From assembly GCA_023150295.1 (NCBI GenBank), contig JAKLLE010000011.1, positions 1 through 64,000 of the forward strand: a DNA stretch of 64,000 nt. Direction: 5' to 3'. This document shows positions 33,934-41,729 of this stretch, one piece after another. Each line of letters starts with the position of its first letter. The stretch's first letter is position 1. The notes beneath the pieces are model-generated. The model ran no database searches. It was not told the origin of the DNA and saw only the letters and a program-made list of their open reading frames with translations. The translations under genes and the position numbers were made by a program. Origin of the DNA: Giesbergeria sp. (lineage in GTDB: Bacteria > Pseudomonadota > Gammaproteobacteria > Burkholderiales > Burkholderiaceae_C).

Positions 33934-34701
33934 ATGATCAACGTCCGCCACAGCGGTGCCAGCATCGCTGACGTGGCCGCGTCCATGCGCGGCGTGCAGA
34001 GCTACATGGTGCCCTACGCCACGGCCACGGCCCTCACGCGCACGGCAAAGCACGCTGCAGACAAGGCCGTGCCAGACGCCATGCGCGCAGCCTTCAGCAG
34101 CCCGGTGTCCTACACCCTCAAGTCGCTGCGCACCGAGCCTGCCACCAAGGACAGCCTGAGCGCCCGCGTGATGGTCAAAAACACGGCAGACGGCGGCGTG
34201 CGGCCTGAAAACTTTTTGGCCCCGCAGGTCGAAGGCGGCGGGCGCAAGTTCAAGGGTCTGGAGGCAGGCCTGCGCTATGCGGGCGTTCTGCGCGCAGGCC
34301 AGTACGCCATGCCCGGCGAAGGCCTCAGCCTGGACGCCCATGGCAACGTCAAGGGCGCCGATGTGCGCACCATCCTGACGGCGCTCAAGAGCATTCGCGC
34401 CGCCAGCTCCACAGGCAAGAAGCTGCGCAAAGGCGGCAAGCTCAAGAACGACCTGTTCGTCGGCAAGCCACGCGGCGGTAACCGTCCGGACGGCATCTGG
34501 CGCCGAGAAGGCGGCAGCGGACAGGGCAAGAAGGAAGGATATGGGCGCATCCGCCCGCTCTTTGTCTTCGCCAGCCAGGCGCCGCAATATGGCCAACGCC
34601 TCGACTTCAGCGGCGTGGTGCAGCGCGTGGCGCAAGACCGCTTCAAGGTCGAGTTCGACAAGGCCCTGCAGGCCATGGTTGCCAAAGGGGCGCGCGCATG
34701 A
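33934..34701 (+). CDS. Phage structural or morphogenesis protein of unknown type
   Basis: 255 aa from MINVRHSGASIADVAASMRGVQ (the track start lies in the terminator). No Cys-rich or membrane parts. The C-terminus (RRLDFSGVVQRVAQDRFKVEFDKALQAMVAK) resembles that of HK97-gp10-like tail-completion proteins. It sits between the terminase block and portal, and overlaps the gpW-like gene by 4 bp. Confidence 0.6.
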   Translation: MINVRHSGASIADVAASMRGVQSYMVPYATATALTRTAKHAADKAVPDAMRAAFSSPVSYTLKSLRTEPATKDSLSARVMVKNTADGGVRPENFLAPQVEGGGRKFKGLEAGLRYAGVLRAGQYAMPGEGLSLDAHGNVKGADVRTILTALKSIRAASSTGKKLRKGGKLKNDLFVGKPRGGNRPDGIWRREGGSGQGKKEGYGRIRPLFVFASQAPQYGQRLDFSGVVQRVAQDRFKVEFDKALQAMVAKGARA

Positions 34702-34928
34702 GCACCGGCACACCGCTCGAACAGGCTCAGCAACGCCTGCAGCAATACCTGGATGCCGAGGCACGCATCCTGCAGTCGCAGGAATACACCGTGGGGCAGG
34801 GCGGCACCGCCCGCCGCAACCGCCGGGCCGACCTGGAGCAGGTGCGTGCAGGCATCAAGGAATGCCGCGACGAAATCGCCCGCCTGCAGCCCGCGCCGCG
34901 CCGCGTCTCCTACCTTCGCCCTTACTAA
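34698..34928 (+). CDS. gpW-like head-tail joining protein (DUF6148-like)
   Basis: 76 aa: TPLEQAQQRLQQYLDAEARILQSQEYTVGQGGTARRNRRADLEQVRAGIKECRDEIARLQ. The helix - YTVG turn - helix layout is that of small gpW-type connectors that sit between portal and tail. Placed just before portal, as gpW is in lambda. Confidence 0.8.
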   Translation: MSTGTPLEQAQQRLQQYLDAEARILQSQEYTVGQGGTARRNRRADLEQVRAGIKECRDEIARLQPAPRRVSYLRPY

Positions 34929-34931
34929 ACC

Positions 34932-36578
34932 ATGCAGCCCAACATCCTCGACCGCGTCATTGCAGCGGTGGCGCCAGCCTGGGCGTCGCAGCGGCAACTG
35001 GCCCGAGCCCGCATGGACGCCATGAGCATGCTCGACCGGCTCATGCCACAGGCGCAGGCGTCGGCCGCCCTCGATGGCGCCCCCGCCGCGCCCAGTGGTG
35101 GCGCTGGCCGCTGGTGGCGCCCCATGGCGCGCGATGCCAAGGCCGACACCCTGCGCGCCCTCACCGGCCAGCGCGGCGCATCGCGCGAGCTGGTGCGCAC
35201 CAGCCCTATTGCGGCAGGCGCAATCAATATCAATGTGGACCGCGTGGTAGGTACTGGACTGGCGCTCAGCGCGCAGCCCGTGCGCGCGGTGCTTGGCTGG
35301 TCGCTTGAGCAAGCCCTGGAGTGGAAGGCCATTACCCAGCGCGAGTTCAGCCTGTTTGCCGACAGCACCGAGTGCGACATCGAGAACACCCTCAACTTCT
35401 ACCAGCAGCAGGGCCTTGTGTTGCGCTCCGGGCTGGAAAGCGGTGACTGTTTCACCTTGCTCCCCAATGGCGAGCGCACCAGCACCCAGCCCTACGCCCT
35501 GCGCCTGCAGGTGCTGGAGGCCGACCGCATTGGCAACCCTCGTGGTGCCATGGATACCCATCGCATCGCGGGCGGCATCAAGACCAACGACCAGGGCGCC
35601 CCTGAAGCCGCATTCATCTACGACCGCCACCCCGGCGGCTGGCTGCCCGGCAGCGGTGGTGACATGTATGCGGGCGGCTGGTACGACTTCCTGGGCCGCT
35701 CTGGCCGCCGCCGCCTGCTGCACCACTACCGCAAGCTGCGCCCCGGCATGCCGCGCGGCGTGCCCTACCTGGCGCCCATCGTTGACGCCATCAAGCAAAT
35801 ATCGCGCTACACCGATGCCGAAATCATGGCGGCGGTCATCACGTCGTACCTCACGGTGTTCATCGAGACCCCCACCGGGGCCAGTGCGCCAGTGTTCGAC
35901 GGCGGCACGCCGGGCGCTGGTGCGCCGGGGCAAGAAGTCGGCCTGGGCATGGGCGCAGTGGTGGGTCTGGCCCCCGGCGAAAAGCCCCACACGGTCAACC
36001 CCGCACGGCCAAACCCCAACTTCGAGCCCTTCCTGCTCGCCATCCTCACCCAGATCGGCATGGCCCTGGGCATCCCGCGCGAGCTGCTCATCAAGCAGTT
36101 CAACAGCAGCTACTCGGCCAGCAAGGCCGCGCTGCTGGATGCGTGGGTGTACTTTCGTGGCGTGCGCCAGTGGCTGGCGCTCAGCTTTTGCCAGCCCGTC
36201 TATGAGACGTGGATGGCCGAGGCCGTGGCCATTGGCCGCATCAAGGCGCCGGGCTTTTTCTCCGACCCGCTGCTGCGCTGGGCCTACACCCGCGCCGCGT
36301 GGCCGGGCGACAGCATGGGCTCCATCAACCCCAAGGACGAAGTGGCCGCCTACGTGGCCGCCATCGACGCCCGCCTGATGACGCGCGAGCGCGCCGAGTG
36401 GGAGCTGTGGGGCACCGACTTCAACGACACGTTCGACCAAAAGCAAGGCGAGCAAGACCGCCTGCGCAAAGCCGACCTGCTGCCCACGCCCAAGGCCGGT
36501 GCCGCCGCGCCACAACAGACGCAGCAGCCGCCCAAGCCCGACAACGAGCCCGACAACGAGCCCGCCGCACCAGCATGA
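34932..36578 (+). CDS. Portal protein (lambda gpB family)
   Basis: 548 aa forming the dodecameric DNA entry ring of the capsid. Features of the family: the ASRELVRTSPIAAGAININVDRVVGTGL start, LEADRIGNP, YRKLRPGMPRGVPYLAPIVDAIKQISRYTDAEIMAAVI and FLLAILTQIGMALGIPRELLIKQFNSSYSASKAALLDAW. A Pro/Asp/Asn repeat tail (PDNEPDNEPAAPA) ends it. Full length. Overlaps the next gene by 4 bp. Confidence 0.95.
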   Translation: MQPNILDRVIAAVAPAWASQRQLARARMDAMSMLDRLMPQAQASAALDGAPAAPSGGAGRWWRPMARDAKADTLRALTGQRGASRELVRTSPIAAGAININVDRVVGTGLALSAQPVRAVLGWSLEQALEWKAITQREFSLFADSTECDIENTLNFYQQQGLVLRSGLESGDCFTLLPNGERTSTQPYALRLQVLEADRIGNPRGAMDTHRIAGGIKTNDQGAPEAAFIYDRHPGGWLPGSGGDMYAGGWYDFLGRSGRRRLLHHYRKLRPGMPRGVPYLAPIVDAIKQISRYTDAEIMAAVITSYLTVFIETPTGASAPVFDGGTPGAGAPGQEVGLGMGAVVGLAPGEKPHTVNPARPNPNFEPFLLAILTQIGMALGIPRELLIKQFNSSYSASKAALLDAWVYFRGVRQWLALSFCQPVYETWMAEAVAIGRIKAPGFFSDPLLRWAYTRAAWPGDSMGSINPKDEVAAYVAAIDARLMTRERAEWELWGTDFNDTFDQKQGEQDRLRKADLLPTPKAGAAAPQQTQQPPKPDNEPDNEPAAPA

Positions 36579-36907
36579 GCAGCAGCGACTTCACCCCCCT
36601 GGCAGACGGCACGCACCACCGCAAGCGCGTGGCGTTTGACCCCACCATCAACCTGGGCCACGTGCTCACGTTCGTGGGCTTCTTGGTCACGGGCTTCTCG
36701 GCCTACAGCGCGCTGGACAAGCGCGTGGCCGTCATCGAGCTGCAGGCGGCCACCGTGGTCGAACGCAGCCGAGAGCAAGACGCCCGCATCAAGGACACGC
36801 TGGTCGAGATCAAGGCCGATGTCAAAGACATGCAGCGTTCTTTGCAGGACGTGAACCGCAACCTCATCGCATCGCCGCCACAGACCCCCCGGAAGGTGCA
36901 GCCATGA
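36575..36907 (+). CDS. Small membrane/coiled-coil phage protein
   Basis: 110 aa starting MSSSDFTPLADGTHHRKRVAF. One hydrophobic segment (LGHVLTFVGFLVTGFSAYSAL), then a coiled coil (VAVIELQAATVVERSREQDARIKDTLVEIKADVKDMQ). Between portal and protease with 4-bp overlaps on both sides. The layout is that of DUF-type phage membrane proteins sometimes annotated as holin-like; its place here argues against lysis. Confidence 0.65.
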   Translation: MSSSDFTPLADGTHHRKRVAFDPTINLGHVLTFVGFLVTGFSAYSALDKRVAVIELQAATVVERSREQDARIKDTLVEIKADVKDMQRSLQDVNRNLIASPPQTPRKVQP

Positions 36908-38265
36908 CACTGATCGACCTACTCACCGGCCCCTGGGCCATCGCCCCGGACAAGCTGCTGGAGCTGCAGGCCATCTACGCCACGCACTTTCGCGGCGACA
37001 AGATCGACCTGCCAGCGCTGGAGGCCCGCCTTGGCCGCCCCCTGGCCCACGAGCAGCAGGACTACCGCATCGAGCCCGGCGGCGTGGCCGTGCTCAGCCT
37101 ATCGGGCGTGATGGCGCCCAAGGCCAACCTGTTTTCGGCGGTGTCTGGCGGCATCAGCACCCAGAAGGCCACGGTGCAGCTTGAGAGCGCGGCGGCAGAC
37201 CCCCGCGTCAAGTCCATCGTGCTCCACCTCGATAGCCCCGGCGGCAACGTCTTGGGCACGCCGGAATTCGGCGCCGCCATCTACCAGCTCTCGCAGGAAA
37301 AACCCATCGTTGCCTACAGCGACGGCATGCTGTGCAGCGCGGCCTACTGGGCAGGCTCTGCCGCGTGCGCCGTGTACATCAGCGGGCCAGTGGTGCAGGT
37401 GGGCAGCATCGGCGTGGTGCACAGCCGCACCTACAACCCCACCACCCCGGTGGTGGAAGAAAACATCACCGCAGGCAAATACAAGCGCTTGTCCACGGGG
37501 CGCGAACCCTACAGCCCCGAGGCCCGCGCCGTGGTGCAGGCCGATGTGGACTACCTCTACAGCCTATTCGTGGACACGGTGGCGCAGTACCGCAGCACCA
37601 CCACGGAACAAGTGTTGGCGCACATGGCCGATGGCCGTGTGTTCCGTGGTCAGCAGGCCATCAACGCCGGGCTGGTGGACGGTGTCTCCACCCTCGACGA
37701 ACTGATTGCCTCGCTGGCCCAAAACCCCGCTGCCTTCGCAACCCGCCGCAAGGCGGTGTTTGCGCTGGGGGCGGATTCCCCGTCTCTCGCGGCCGGTGCG
37801 CCCGAAGACACATCAACCCGTGAACTGGAGAACCCTATGCCTGAAGACAACAAGGCTCCCATCACGCGTGCGTCTTTCGAGCAAGAGCACGCGCCCCTCT
37901 TCGCGCAACTGCGCGCGGAATTCACCCAGCTTGGCGCCAGCCAGGAACGCGAGCGCATCCAGGCCGTGCTGGCCGTGGGCGAAGGCCTGCCCGGCCACGA
38001 AAAGCTGCTCACCACCATGGCCTACGACGGCAAGAGCACCGCCGCCGATGCATCGCTCGCCGTGCTGGCCGCAGAAAAGGCCACCCGCGCAGCAGCCCTT
38101 GCAGCGCACAACGCTGATGCGCCGCCACCCGCCAAGCCCAGCGCGGCCCCGCAGGACGCCCCGGCCAAAACCAAGGAACAGCAGGTGGCCGATGCCCAGG
38201 CCTACGCCGCTGAGAACAACACCGATCTGGTGACCGCGCTCAAGAAGCTCGGCTACGCCTCCTGA
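36904..38265 (+). CDS. Capsid maturation protease, S49 (lambda gpC-like), fused to scaffold
   Basis: 453 aa. SppA-type S49 peptidase (about residues 50-270), with the catalytic Ser in DGMLCSAAYWAGSAA, oxyanion motif DSPGGNV and Lys in ITAGKYKRLSTG. The C-terminal 142 residues are helical and charged, as in scaffold proteins. An internal in-frame ATG with a ribosome site lets this part be made alone. Processes scaffold and head proteins during assembly. Confidence 0.93.
   Translation: MTLIDLLTGPWAIAPDKLLELQAIYATHFRGDKIDLPALEARLGRPLAHEQQDYRIEPGGVAVLSLSGVMAPKANLFSAVSGGISTQKATVQLESAAADPRVKSIVLHLDSPGGNVLGTPEFGAAIYQLSQEKPIVAYSDGMLCSAAYWAGSAACAVYISGPVVQVGSIGVVHSRTYNPTTPVVEENITAGKYKRLSTGREPYSPEARAVVQADVDYLYSLFVDTVAQYRSTTTEQVLAHMADGRVFRGQQAINAGLVDGVSTLDELIASLAQNPAAFATRRKAVFALGADSPSLAAGAPEDTSTRELENPMPEDNKAPITRASFEQEHAPLFAQLRAEFTQLGASQERERIQAVLAVGEGLPGHEKLLTTMAYDGKSTAADASLAVLAAEKATRAAALAAHNADAPPPAKPSAAPQDAPAKTKEQQVADAQAYAAENNTDLVTALKKLGYAS
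37837..38265 (+). CDS. Nested scaffold protein (Nu3-like) by internal start
   Basis: In frame with the protease. ATG at 37837 is preceded by CTGGAG six bases upstream, and the product MPEDNKAPITRASFEQEHAPL... is 142 aa, Ala/Glu-rich and helical. This mirrors lambda C/Nu3. That the internal start is used is inference. Confidence 0.7.
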   Translation: MPEDNKAPITRASFEQEHAPLFAQLRAEFTQLGASQERERIQAVLAVGEGLPGHEKLLTTMAYDGKSTAADASLAVLAAEKATRAAALAAHNADAPPPAKPSAAPQDAPAKTKEQQVADAQAYAAENNTDLVTALKKLGYAS

Positions 38266-38297
38266 TCGGACGCCACCCCAACACAGGAGATTCATCC

Positions 38298-38666
38298 ATG
38301 TCCGGCAACATTTCCATCCTCACGCTGACCGTGACCGCCGCTGGCGCCCTGGCAGCGAACCGCTTTGTCACCCAGGCAGGCGCCTACCCATCTGCAGGGG
38401 CTGCTGCCTTTGGCGTCACCCGCACCAGCGCCGCTGCTGCTGGCGACCTGGTGCCCGTGGACGTGCAAGGCACAGCCATCGTCGAAGTGGGCACCGGCGG
38501 CGTCACCAAAGACGCTGCACTCATGGTTGACGCCACTGGCTGCGTTGTGGCCCTCAGCGGCCTGAGCAAAAGCCCTGTTGGCCGCGCCATGGGCGCAGCC
38601 AGCGCGGGCGGCCTTGTCGAGGTGCTGCTTGTGCCCAGCGCAGGCCTGCTGACCCCCGCCGCCTGA
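38298..38666 (+). CDS. Head decoration protein (DUF2190, gpD-like role)
   Basis: 122 aa, small-residue-rich beta protein: ILTLTVTAAGALAANRFVTQAGAYPSAGAAAFGVT...DVQGTAIVEVGTGGVTKDAALMVDATG. The DUF2190 pattern. It stabilises the capsid surface. Ribosome site ACAGGAG; sits between protease/scaffold and major capsid as usual. Confidence 0.88.
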   Translation: MSGNISILTLTVTAAGALAANRFVTQAGAYPSAGAAAFGVTRTSAAAAGDLVPVDVQGTAIVEVGTGGVTKDAALMVDATGCVVALSGLSKSPVGRAMGAASAGGLVEVLLVPSAGLLTPAA

Positions 38667-38699
38667 CCCTTCACAACCCCATAAAACAGGAGCATCTTC

Positions 38700-39638
38700 A
38701 TGTCCCAGCAAACCCCCGGTCAGGCCCGCGTCCTCGACCCCATCCTCTCTGCCATTGCACGAGGCTACCGTAGCCCCAAGGCCGCTGTGGCCAACGTGCT
38801 GTTCCCGATCATCCCGGTGGGCCTGCGCGGCGGTCGCATCATCAGCTTTGGTCCCGATGACTTCAAGCTGGTCAACAGCGCCCGGGCGCCTGGGGCCAAC
38901 ACCAAGCGCGTGCAGTTCGGCTATGCCAGCGACCCCTACTCTCTGGTGGATCACCGCCTCGAAGGTGTTGCACCCAATGAAATCGATGAAGAATCTCAAA
39001 AAGGCCCGGGCATTGACGCTTCCAGCAACGCGGTGCGACGGGTGCAGAACACCATGGCGCTGGAGCGCGAGCACATGGCGGCCACACTGGCGCGCGATGC
39101 CTCCAATTACGACGCGGCCAACAAGGAAACCCTTAGCGGAACCAGCCAGTGGAGCCATGCGTCGAGCGACCCGTTCACCGACATCATGGAGGGCAAGGAA
39201 ATCATCCGCTCCAAGACTGGCGAGCGCGCCAATGTGCTGACGCTTGGCCCGAAGGTTCTGACTGCGCTTCGCACGCACCCCAAGGTGCTTGATCGTCTTT
39301 CTACCGCCAGCGACCGCCCTCCAGCAACCATCCAACAACTGCTCGCCTTGTTCGAGTTGCAGCAAATTGTGGAAGGCGAGGCCGTGTACCACGATGGTTC
39401 GCAGTTTCAGGACGTGTGGGGCAAGGACGCCATCCTCGCCTTCACCACCCCTGCGAGCATGCAAGAGATGGGGTCTCCGAGCTACGGCTACACCTACCAG
39501 CTCGAAGGGCGTCCCATGGTGGAAGAAGGCTACGAAGACCGCAATGCCAACAGCATGATCTTCCCGGTGACCGATGCCTACCAGCCCGTGCTGGCTGGCG
39601 CCGCTGCGGGCTTCCTCTTCAAAGACGCGGCGGCCTGA
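38700..39638 (+). CDS. Major capsid protein (gpE-like)
   Basis: 312 aa. YRSPKAAVANVLFPIIPVGLRGGRIISFGPDDF near the start and AYQPVLAGAAAGFLFKDA at the end match major capsid proteins of the lambda gpE/HK97-fold type. Ribosome site AACAGGAG. Expected to be the most abundant virion protein. Confidence 0.9.
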   Translation: MSQQTPGQARVLDPILSAIARGYRSPKAAVANVLFPIIPVGLRGGRIISFGPDDFKLVNSARAPGANTKRVQFGYASDPYSLVDHRLEGVAPNEIDEESQKGPGIDASSNAVRRVQNTMALEREHMAATLARDASNYDAANKETLSGTSQWSHASSDPFTDIMEGKEIIRSKTGERANVLTLGPKVLTALRTHPKVLDRLSTASDRPPATIQQLLALFELQQIVEGEAVYHDGSQFQDVWGKDAILAFTTPASMQEMGSPSYGYTYQLEGRPMVEEGYEDRNANSMIFPVTDAYQPVLAGAAAGFLFKDAAA

Positions 39639-39640
39639 TC

Positions 39641-39901
39641 ATGCCCAAGTACACCGTCAAGAGCCCCGTCAAGCACGACGGCAAGCGCTACGGCGTGGGC
39701 GAGAAGATCACGCTCAAGGTCGAGGATGCCGAGCGCCTGCTGGAGAATGGCGCGGTCGAGGATGATCGCGACTCTGCTGCTGATCGCAAAGCTGCCGAAA
39801 AGGCTGCAGCCGAGCGCAAAGCCGCCGAGGAGGCCGATGCAGCCGCCCAGGCCGAAGCAGCTCGCAAGGCGGCTGAAGAATCGGCACCCAAGCCAGACTG
39901 A
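39641..39901 (+). CDS. Small phage protein with Lys/Glu/Ala-rich tail
   Basis: 86 aa: MPKYTVKSPVKHDGKRYGVGEKITLKVEDAERLLENGAVEDD is a compact domain (pattern of DUF7210-like proteins) followed by a charged helix of A/E/K repeats. Directly after the capsid gene. A head-tail joining or accessory role is likely by position. Confidence 0.7.
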   Translation: MPKYTVKSPVKHDGKRYGVGEKITLKVEDAERLLENGAVEDDRDSAADRKAAEKAAAERKAAEEADAAAQAEAARKAAEESAPKPD

Positions 39902-39909
39902 CCCCAGCC

Positions 39910-40245
39910 ATGCTTGACCTCGAAGAAGACCTCGCCACCACGTTCTACGGTGCCGACTTTGCCGCCATCTTCACCCGCCAGCGGCCCGCCGCTGCCGACG
40001 TGGCGGTGGCGCTGATCATCGGCACTGCAGACGAAGAGGCCCTGGAAGGCCGCGCCCTGGCCACCACGCGCACCGCCCTCATGCCCGCCACGGCGGACGT
40101 GCGGGCAGACGACGTGCTGGTGTCCACCCAGGCGCTGCCCGGCCTGGGCGTGGTGGTGGGCCAGCGCTTTCGGGTGCTGGACGTTCCGCGCCGCCTTGTT
40201 GACGGCATGGAAATGGAGGCGCTGCTCGGCAGCGCAGCGCCATGA
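39910..40245 (+). CDS. Head-tail joining protein (gpFII-like)
   Basis: 111 aa beginning LDLEEDLATTFYGADFAAIFTRQRPAAADV and ending with a strand-rich part (VVGQRFRVLDVPRRLVDGMEM). The size and order (capsid - this gene - tail completion - tail tube) match gpFII-type head-tail stoppers. Overlaps the next gene by 4 bp. Confidence 0.7.
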   Translation: MLDLEEDLATTFYGADFAAIFTRQRPAAADVAVALIIGTADEEALEGRALATTRTALMPATADVRADDVLVSTQALPGLGVVVGQRFRVLDVPRRLVDGMEMEALLGSAAP

Positions 40246-40700
40246 CTATGCCCGCCGACAAATGCCCCCAGGGCGTGCCCTACGTCATGGGCGCGGCCAT
40301 CGTGCAGGCCCTGCGCGATGCGCCCGCCCTGACAGGCGCCGTGGTGCTGGACAACCCGCGCCGCGCCAGCGACCTGAGCGAAGGCGCGCGCATCGTCTTT
40401 TTTGAGGACGCAGGCGACACCCCGCGCAGCAACGAAGCCCAGGTGCAAGCCCGCACCTACCGCTTCACGCTGGGCGTCATCAGCCGCGCCGCAAACGCCA
40501 GGCAGGCCGCACACACCGACTACCGCGCCGCAAAGCGCGTGCTGCGGCTCGTGTGCATGCCCGCCCTGACGCTGGCCGGTGTGCAGCTTGACGGCGGCGG
40601 CCTGCGCGAAGGCGAGGTCACCTACAGGCTTGAAAACATCGACGTGGGCGGCGAGCTGGTGCTCGGCACGTTCACCGTTGACTACCGCGACCCGAGCTGA
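40242..40700 (+). CDS. Tail completion/terminator protein (gpU-like)
   Basis: 152 aa with an alpha/beta gpU-like layout: VMGAAIVQALRDAPALTGAVVLDNPRRASDLSEG...RTYRFTLGVISRA...HTDYRAAKRVLRLVCMPAL. Lies between the joining gene and the tail tube, where lambda has U. Followed by a terminator. Confidence 0.7.
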   Translation: MTMPADKCPQGVPYVMGAAIVQALRDAPALTGAVVLDNPRRASDLSEGARIVFFEDAGDTPRSNEAQVQARTYRFTLGVISRAANARQAAHTDYRAAKRVLRLVCMPALTLAGVQLDGGGLREGEVTYRLENIDVGGELVLGTFTVDYRDPS

Positions 40701-40725
40701 CGCCCAGGTCGAACCCCACCCACCC

Positions 40726-40752
40726 AGGCCCGCCACCGTGCGGGCCTTTTTG
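40726..40752 (+). terminator. Terminator/attenuator between head-joining and tail genes
   Basis: Stem AGGCCCG / CGGGCCT with an 8-base loop and five Ts. Confidence 0.75.
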
Positions 40753-40769
40753 TTTGCAGGAACACCATC

Positions 40770-41531
40770 ATGACAACCACAGCACGCGCAATCCTGGCCG
40801 GTGGCCTGGTCGCATTCTCCATCTGGGACACAGTTGCCCAAAAGTTCTACGGCTTCGGCGAGGCGGTGGATGCCGACAAGTTCGAGATCAAACCCGACTT
40901 TGAAGAAAAGGTCAGCGAATCGCGCAGCCACCTGGACTACGGTCAGGCCCGCGCCACGGTTATCTTGCCAAAGCCCACAGAAGTCACGGTGGAACTCTCG
41001 GCCTCCAGCGTCAAGGCGCTGGCCATGCAGTTCCAGGGCCTGGTGGAAGAACTCACGCAATCGTCCGGCAGCCAGACCGCCACCAACCTCGAAGTGACCG
41101 AGGTGGGTGTCTGGCTCCCCATGGGCCACCGCAACATCAGCGAGGCGGGATTGATCATCACCGACAGCACGGCCACCACCACCTACGTGCTGGGCACGCA
41201 CTACAAGGTGAACTGGCTGCGCGGCGAAGTCATGTTCCTGGCTGTTGCGGGTGCGCCAGCCAAGGCCGACACCGTGAAGGTCACCGCATCCTGGCTGGCC
41301 GTGGACGGCAAAAAGATTCTGGGTGGCCGCGTGGCCCAGGTGCGCTGCCACCTGCGCCTGGACGGCCAGAACATGGTCAACGGCGAAGCGGTTGAGGTGG
41401 ACGTGAACGACGTTGCCCTGGGCAGCAACAACGGCTTTGACTTCCTGGGATCTGACTTCTCGGCCATCACGCTGAGCGGGAAGATTTCTGGCGGCTACGA
41501 AATCCGCTTCCCACAGCGCAGCGGGGATTGA
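40770..41531 (+). CDS. Major tail tube protein
   Basis: 253 aa, beta-rich: VAFSIWDTVAQKFYGFGEAVDADKFEIKPDFEEKVSESRSHLDYGQARATVIL and repeated strands thereafter. The position before the tape measure gene and the length match siphovirus tail tube proteins. Ribosome site CAGGAACACC. No tail assembly chaperone gene follows on this strand. Confidence 0.8.
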   Translation: MTTTARAILAGGLVAFSIWDTVAQKFYGFGEAVDADKFEIKPDFEEKVSESRSHLDYGQARATVILPKPTEVTVELSASSVKALAMQFQGLVEELTQSSGSQTATNLEVTEVGVWLPMGHRNISEAGLIITDSTATTTYVLGTHYKVNWLRGEVMFLAVAGAPAKADTVKVTASWLAVDGKKILGGRVAQVRCHLRLDGQNMVNGEAVEVDVNDVALGSNNGFDFLGSDFSAITLSGKISGGYEIRFPQRSGD

Positions 41532-41535
41532 TGCC

Positions 41536-41715
41536 CTAGCGCCGTGCGGACGTCTGCACGGCGCCCATGAGCAGCAGCACGGGCCATCCCACCACCACGG
41601 TGGCGATGGCCCCGCCCCCCAGCGCCATCAGGCGCTCCGAATCCATGGCCAGGCCCGCCAAGGCCAGGCCAAACCCGCCTGCCGCAAGCGCAGCGCACCA
41701 CAGAACACCAATCAT
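41536..41715 (-). CDS. 59-aa membrane protein antisense between tail tube and tape measure
   Basis: Read on the minus strand: MIGVLWCAALAAGGFGLALAGLAMDSERLMALGGGAIATVVVGWP..., two hydrophobic segments, TAG stop, GAGGTG ribosome site upstream of the ATG. It fills the 198-bp gap where lambda has the G/GT chaperones. Below the track cutoff. Could be an expressed moron or a chance frame. Confidence 0.45.
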   Translation of the reverse strand: MIGVLWCAALAAGGFGLALAGLAMDSERLMALGGGAIATVVVGWPVLLLMGAVQTSARR

Positions 41716-41729
41716 CGCAACACCTCATC

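Noticed and set aside
34275-36515. 746-codon minus-strand ORF opposite the portal gene
   Set aside because: Antisense shadow of the portal and upstream gene; no motif.
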